Positions 10,851 through 14,606 of a stretch of 14,606 bases of DNA are shown piece by piece. The notes under the pieces were generated by a model. That model was not told the DNA's origin. It saw nothing but the letters and a program-made list of their open reading frames with translations, and searched no databases. The stretch's first letter is position 1. Every line of letters starts with the position of its first letter. Position numbers and translations under genes: made by a program. The DNA comes from an uncultured Blautia sp. (lineage in GTDB: Bacteria; Bacillota; Clostridia; Lachnospirales; Lachnospiraceae), in NCBI GenBank assembly GCA_934402155.1, contig CAKRTP010000040.1:1-14606 (forward strand), given 5' to 3'.

Positions 10851-13688
10851 TCAATCGTTATCAATTGCCTCTGTCTCAATGACAAATTTCACATTTCCAT
10901 CCATCTTATCAGATTTACCTGAGAAGCTTGTATATGCGTTCTCATCAGAACGAAGTGCATCCAGACGATCCAGGATGTCCTGGAGATCCTCGTTTACTGC
11001 TTTATCGATTTTCTTGATTCCTTCATCGTTGAATTCTTTGGTTCCATCTGAAAGCTTCTTTGCTCCATCAGCAAGCTGCTTGATTCCGCTCTTAACCTGT
11101 GCACTTCCACTTACCAGAGTTCCTGTGCCGCCTGCAAGCTGCTGTGTACCACTTGCAAGCTGACTTGCTCCGCTGTTCAGTGTAGCACTGTTTGCAGAAA
11201 GCTTATCTGCTCCGCTTGTAAGAGCACTTGTTGCGCTGTTGATCTTGGAAGCACCGTTCTCAACCTGCTTGCTCGCACTTGTAAGCTTATTTGCTCCGTT
11301 TGTAAGAGTCTTTCCTGATTCCTGAAGCTGGCTTACACCATCTGTAAGCTGCTGATTGGAAGACTGCAGCTGTACTGCACCTGCTTTCAGCTGATCTGCT
11401 GATTCCTTTGCTGTCTCATATCCTGCCTTGAGCTGATCTGCGCCTGACTGAAGCTGCTTTGCACCTTCAGTCAGTTCTGTTAACTGATCTGTATCCATCA
11501 GCTTACCTACTTCCTGCTGAAGATCAGCAGTTCCCTGTTTCACTGCTGCTGAAGCTGTTGTGAGAGACATGCTTCCATCAGAACCACCTGCTCCGTTCTC
11601 GATCAGCTGATCTGCTGTTCCTTCCAGTACTTCATTGTTGGATACCAGATTCTTAAGTGCATCATTCACGCCATCAGCAAGCTGTTTTGCCTGATTGATC
11701 GGAGCTGCTGAATCTGTCTTCTGCATATCAGAAAGTCCGTCCTCGATCTCAGAAAGTCCTGACTGCAGCTGTGCAGCTGCACTGCTCTGACCACTCTGTC
11801 CGTTAATTGCATCCGCTGCTGCCTGTACCTGTGCTGCCTGATCAGAAAGACCTGATACCTGATCCGCATGAGCCTCAAGGCTGCTCACACCACCCTGTGC
11901 TGTTGCAACACCACCGGAAATTGCCCCTATCGCACTCTGTACTGCACCATTTACAGCTGCTGCAGTTGCTTCATCCATAGATGAAGTATCAATACTGCTC
12001 AAAATATCGATTGCAGATTCTGCACTTGCAAGTCCGCTGGAAATGGTTCCGGCATCTCCCTGAAGAGATGATCCGGCATCTGCTGCCGCACTTACCGCAC
12101 TTGCAGCCGCACTCACCTGACCGGCTACCGAAGTATCTCCTGATGCTTCAATAGACTCTGCTGCTGCCATCGCTGTCTTAAGACCGCTTGCGATCTGATC
12201 CGCTTTAGATGTATCTTTACTGTCTGCCATATTTCCAAGCAGATCTGCAAGCTGCTGTGCCACATTCTGTGTAGCTGCGGTACCTTCTGCATAAGTCTTG
12301 ACACTTCCTGCAAACTGAGATGTTCCCTGTGCATAAGCAGACACGCTGTCAGCATAATCATTGATCTGTTCAACAGTATCTGTAAGTCCTCCGACCAGAC
12401 TTCCTGCTTTCTGTGCAAATGCACTGATTCCTTCAGCTGCTGTCTCGACTCCTTCAGCACTGGCCCCTACGCCTTCTACCAGTGTTCCGATTCCATCCAC
12501 ATACTGGGAAATTCCGTTTCCAAGCTGTGTCGCACCCTGTACATAAGCTTTTATTCCACTTCCAAGAGTGTTTGTTCCACTGACATAAGCTTTGGCACCC
12601 GCTGCCAGAGTGTTAACACCCTGATTATATTCTGTCAGGGAACTGGTCAGTGTTCCCACACCGGAAGTATACTGTTTTACACCGGAGGCAAGTGTGTCTG
12701 CTCCTGATGTATAAGATGCAACACCACTTTTAAGCGTTGCTGCTCCGCTGTTCAGCGTGCTTACACCGCTCTGCAGTGTTCCGATACCATCATCCAGCTC
12801 TTTATATTTGGTATTCAGTGTATCTGCACCATCTGACAGTTCCTGTGCACCATCAACCAGCTTTGTTGCCGCATCTGTCAGATCCTTGATAGAATCCTTC
12901 AGATCATCCAGCCCGTCAATATTATCTGTATCCAGTGAATCCAGAAGATCGGTCATTCCAAATGTAAATGTAGAACTCAGGCTGAAATCTGTGACATCTG
13001 CTTCCATTGTAAAACCTTCCGGAATATCAACATCAATATCCTTGTCAATACTCTTCAGATCCAGACTGTCTGCCAGTCCCGGCATTCCTACTCCGATCGC
13101 AATATTACGCTGACCGTCAGAAAGAATCTTGCCATTGTCGATTGTTACATTTGTGAAATTATCAACAGGAAGGATCATCGCTGTTGCCATTACAAATGGA
13201 GAATACATATTTGTATTTTTCTTGCCGACTTTTACTTTATTTACTGCATTATTTGTATATTTTACTTCAATCTTGAGATGACCGCTTTTACCTGCCAGTT
13301 CATCAGGTTTTACCTGCACACCATCCAGATAATAAGTAAGCTGTACAGATGCAGGGAGTTCTTTGTCTGTTGTTCCCTGATAGTAAATATCCTTATCCTC
13401 TGTATTCCAGGTCAGATCCTCTCCATCCTGTTCAAACGTTTCATCACCTTTTACATTCTTGATTCCCTTAAGTTCTGATACATCACTCAGATTTCCTGCA
13501 GAAGCTGAATCTTTCAGCCAGTCAGATACTGTGATTTCCTGTGGTGTACCGCTTGATGAAGCATTTACATATACAGTTTCCTGTTTTGAAACACTGCCGT
13601 CCGCAGCCAGTACCGGTATCGTTCCCATGACGATTGCCATTCCTGTTGCCAGAGACGCGGCTACTACTTTCTTTCTGTTTCTGTTCAT
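10851..13688 (-). CDS. Secreted X-X-X-Leu-X-X-Gly heptad-repeat protein (YhgE/Pip-related), partner of MMPL transporter
   Basis: 945 residues, function unknown. Layout: signal peptide (basic 2-7, hydrophobic 8-25, VLA-AD cleavage site near 28/29); an N-terminal domain rich in strands (about 30-270); a first heptad block with Gly every seventh residue (280-420); an Ala/Ser/Gln-rich helical middle (about 421-740); a second heptad block (742-882); and a C-terminal segment (885-945) that includes a helix (about 891-912) and a final strand-like stretch. The heptads are of the type described in YhgE/Pip phage-infection proteins, but those have several C-terminal membrane helices and this protein has none. 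No sortase motif is seen, so it is either released or held by an uncleaved signal helix. GGAG lies 8 bases before the ATG. It begins 51 bases after the MMPL gene, indicating one operon and a shared job, perhaps an extracellular stalk for the transporter (inference). Confidence 0.85.
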   Translation of the reverse strand: MNRNRKKVVAASLATGMAIVMGTIPVLAADGSVSKQETVYVNASSSGTPQEITVSDWLKDSASAGNLSDVSELKGIKNVKGDETFEQDGEDLTWNTEDKDIYYQGTTDKELPASVQLTYYLDGVQVKPDELAGKSGHLKIEVKYTNNAVNKVKVGKKNTNMYSPFVMATAMILPVDNFTNVTIDNGKILSDGQRNIAIGVGMPGLADSLDLKSIDKDIDVDIPEGFTMEADVTDFSLSSTFTFGMTDLLDSLDTDNIDGLDDLKDSIKDLTDAATKLVDGAQELSDGADTLNTKYKELDDGIGTLQSGVSTLNSGAATLKSGVASYTSGADTLASGVKQYTSGVGTLTSSLTEYNQGVNTLAAGAKAYVSGTNTLGSGIKAYVQGATQLGNGISQYVDGIGTLVEGVGASAEGVETAAEGISAFAQKAGSLVGGLTDTVEQINDYADSVSAYAQGTSQFAGSVKTYAEGTAATQNVAQQLADLLGNMADSKDTSKADQIASGLKTAMAAAESIEASGDTSVAGQVSAAASAVSAAADAGSSLQGDAGTISSGLASAESAIDILSSIDTSSMDEATAAAVNGAVQSAIGAISGGVATAQGGVSSLEAHADQVSGLSDQAAQVQAAADAINGQSGQSSAAAQLQSGLSEIEDGLSDMQKTDSAAPINQAKQLADGVNDALKNLVSNNEVLEGTADQLIENGAGGSDGSMSLTTASAAVKQGTADLQQEVGKLMDTDQLTELTEGAKQLQSGADQLKAGYETAKESADQLKAGAVQLQSSNQQLTDGVSQLQESGKTLTNGANKLTSASKQVENGASKINSATSALTSGADKLSANSATLNSGASQLASGTQQLAGGTGTLVSGSAQVKSGIKQLADGAKKLSDGTKEFNDEGIKKIDKAVNEDLQDILDRLDALRSDENAYTSFSGKSDKMDGNVKFVIETEAIDND
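11043..11465 (-). repeat. Second heptad block (residues 742-882)
   Basis: Coding repeat within the secreted protein. Counting every seventh residue from 742 to 882 gives 21 positions, 15 of them Gly; the rest are Ser, Ala or Asn. It is more degenerate than the first block but keeps one phase throughout and is the same length. The usual unit is Leu three residues before Gly, with Ser, Ala, Gln and Lys between. Confidence 0.85.
12429..12851 (-). repeat. First heptad block (residues 280-420), Leu/Tyr alternating
   Basis: Coding repeat within the secreted protein. Every seventh residue from 280 to 420 gives 21 positions, 19 of them Gly (Lys294 and Ser350 are the exceptions). The hydrophobic position four residues after each Gly is Leu in the first heptads, then alternates strictly Leu/Tyr from 319 to 403 over 13 heptads, making a 14-residue super-repeat. 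This suggests growth by duplication of a two-heptad (42-base) unit, now diverged at the DNA level. Confidence 0.9.
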
Positions 13689-13739
13689 ATCCTTGACTCC
13701 TTTTCCAGCCTGTGGGCTTCATTCATTTTCATTGAGGTT

Positions 13740-14606
13740 TCATTTTTTATCCGGCAAAAAGCCTTTTGATGTATGAACTATAAGCGGATCAAACACCATA
13801 AACATTGCCGGAAGTACAAGTAATACAACGATCGTACTGATTACTGCACCTCTTGCAAGCAGTGTACAGATCGCACCGATCATATCTACCTTTGAATAAA
13901 GAGCTACTCCAAAGGTTGCTGCAAAGAAACTGCAGCCACTTACAATAATGGACTTCATGGAGAATTTATGTGCTATGGAGATAGCTTCCTTCTTTGTCTT
14001 GCCAAGATGACGCTGTTTCTGATAATTGCTGGTCATCAGAATCGCATAGTCAACAGTTGCTCCCAGCTGGATAGCTCCGATTACGATGCTTGCTACGAAC
14101 GGAAGGGTTACTCCCTGATAATAAGGGATCGCCATATTTACAAAAATTGCAAATTCAATAACTGCCAGCAAAATGAAAGGCAGAGAAATCGATTTGAATA
14201 CAAACAAAATGATCACAAAGATTGCTGCCATAGAAAGGATATTTACTCTCTGAAGGTCAACATCTGTTGTATCCTGAAGATCTTTCATCAGAGGAGCTTC
14301 TCCGATCACCATGGATTCCGGACTGAATTTTTTGACGATCTTCTGAATCTCATCCAGCTGCGCATTACATTCATCTGTTGCTGAAGAATACTCAGAGCAG
14401 ATAAACTGTACTTCATAATTATCAGACTGAAGCATCTTTTTGACATTGGAAGGAATCATGGATTCCGGGAATGTCGGTCCGATCAGAGAATTCATTCCCA
14501 GAGACCATTTCACTCCGTCAACTTTCTCGATCTGATCCAGCATCTGTGTTTTCTCTTTGCTGTCCAGCCCGTTTTTCAGCAGTACCATATGGACAGTACT
14601 CATATC
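13740..14606 (-). CDS. MMPL/RND-family membrane transporter, C-terminal half (5' end beyond window)
   Basis: Proton-driven export of lipids or hydrophobic compounds is the known role of this family. The frame is open to the right edge, so the ATG at 14603 is not the start; 288 residues are visible, about the last third to half. Counting from that Met: an extracellular loop domain (1-115), then about six membrane helices (near 119-137, 141-160, 166-190, 215-236, 239-256 and 257-272), matching helices 7-12 of an RND protein. GATVDYAILM at 181-190 carries the Asp-Tyr pair (185-186) at the expected proton-relay position. A short polar tail ends at 287. The heptad-repeat secreted protein follows directly, suggesting a two-part machine. 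The substrate cannot be told from the sequence; drug or lipid export are both possible. Confidence 0.9.
   Translation of the reverse strand, partial: DMSTVHMVLLKNGLDSKEKTQMLDQIEKVDGVKWSLGMNSLIGPTFPESMIPSNVKKMLQSDNYEVQFICSEYSSATDECNAQLDEIQKIVKKFSPESMVIGEAPLMKDLQDTTDVDLQRVNILSMAAIFVIILFVFKSISLPFILLAVIEFAIFVNMAIPYYQGVTLPFVASIVIGAIQLGATVDYAILMTSNYQKQRHLGKTKKEAISIAHKFSMKSIIVSGCSFFAATFGVALYSKVDMIGAICTLLARGAVISTIVVLLVLPAMFMVFDPLIVHTSKGFLPDKK

Noticed and set aside
10851..13688. Low-complexity or misassembled repeat
   Set aside because: The frame is open for 945 codons with a good ribosome site, signal peptide and varied codons. The repeats are diverged at the DNA level, which argues against an assembly artefact or a CRISPR-like array.
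14601..14603. ATG at 14603 as the start of the MMPL gene
   Set aside because: The frame is open on both sides and the protein begins in the middle of an RND loop domain; the first half must lie outside the window.

Overview
The window comes from a spore-forming Gram-positive bacterium of the class Clostridia, most likely Lachnospiraceae. The basis is a full spoIIIA operon, gene-order habits, short coupled genes and AT-leaning intergenic DNA. The family-level assignment is an inference. All genes lie on the minus strand, so transcription runs from high to low coordinates. There are 15 genes, two of them cut by the window edges, and no RNA genes, insertion sequences or CRISPR arrays that I can see.

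In transcription order, the right end (13740-14606) holds the C-terminal half of an MMPL/RND-type membrane transporter. It is followed 51 bases later by a 945-residue secreted protein (10851-13688) whose core is two long ladders of X-X-X-Leu-X-X-Gly heptads, and then by a strong intrinsic terminator. Next is an ftsW/rodA/spoVE-family glycosyltransferase gene (9371-10612) with a probable extended -10 promoter. Then comes acpP (8988-9221), with a near-consensus sigma-A promoter overlapped by a palindrome that resembles a MarR-family FabT operator. A hairpin separates acpP from gltX (7470-8918). gltX is followed by a compact UvrD/PcrA-like helicase (5629-7458) and an Sfp-type phosphopantetheinyl transferase (5084-5632), which overlap by four bases. 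A long-stem terminator (5031-5076) closes that unit.

The left third is the spoIIIA operon in the canonical order AA-AB-AC-AD-AE-AF-AG-AH, with SpoIIIAH running off the left edge. These genes build the mother-cell side of the SpoIIIA-SpoIIQ channel ('feeding tube') needed for forespore development. AA is the ATPase, AB/AC/AD/AE are membrane parts, and AF/AG/AH carry ring-building domains. AG is short and appears to lack the insertion that forms the beta-triangle in the Bacillus subtilis ring. AH has an unusually long acidic linker and an acidic tail.

The most unusual element is the heptad protein beside the transporter. Glycines fall in one unbroken 7-residue phase over two separate blocks of identical length (141 residues each, 280-420 and 742-882), and one block alternates Leu and Tyr strictly over 13 heptads. 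It has a signal peptide but no C-terminal membrane segment, unlike classical YhgE/Pip proteins. I infer a secreted or tethered antiparallel stalk that works with the MMPL transporter. The acpP control region (FabT-like operator plus leader dyad) is the second point worth following.
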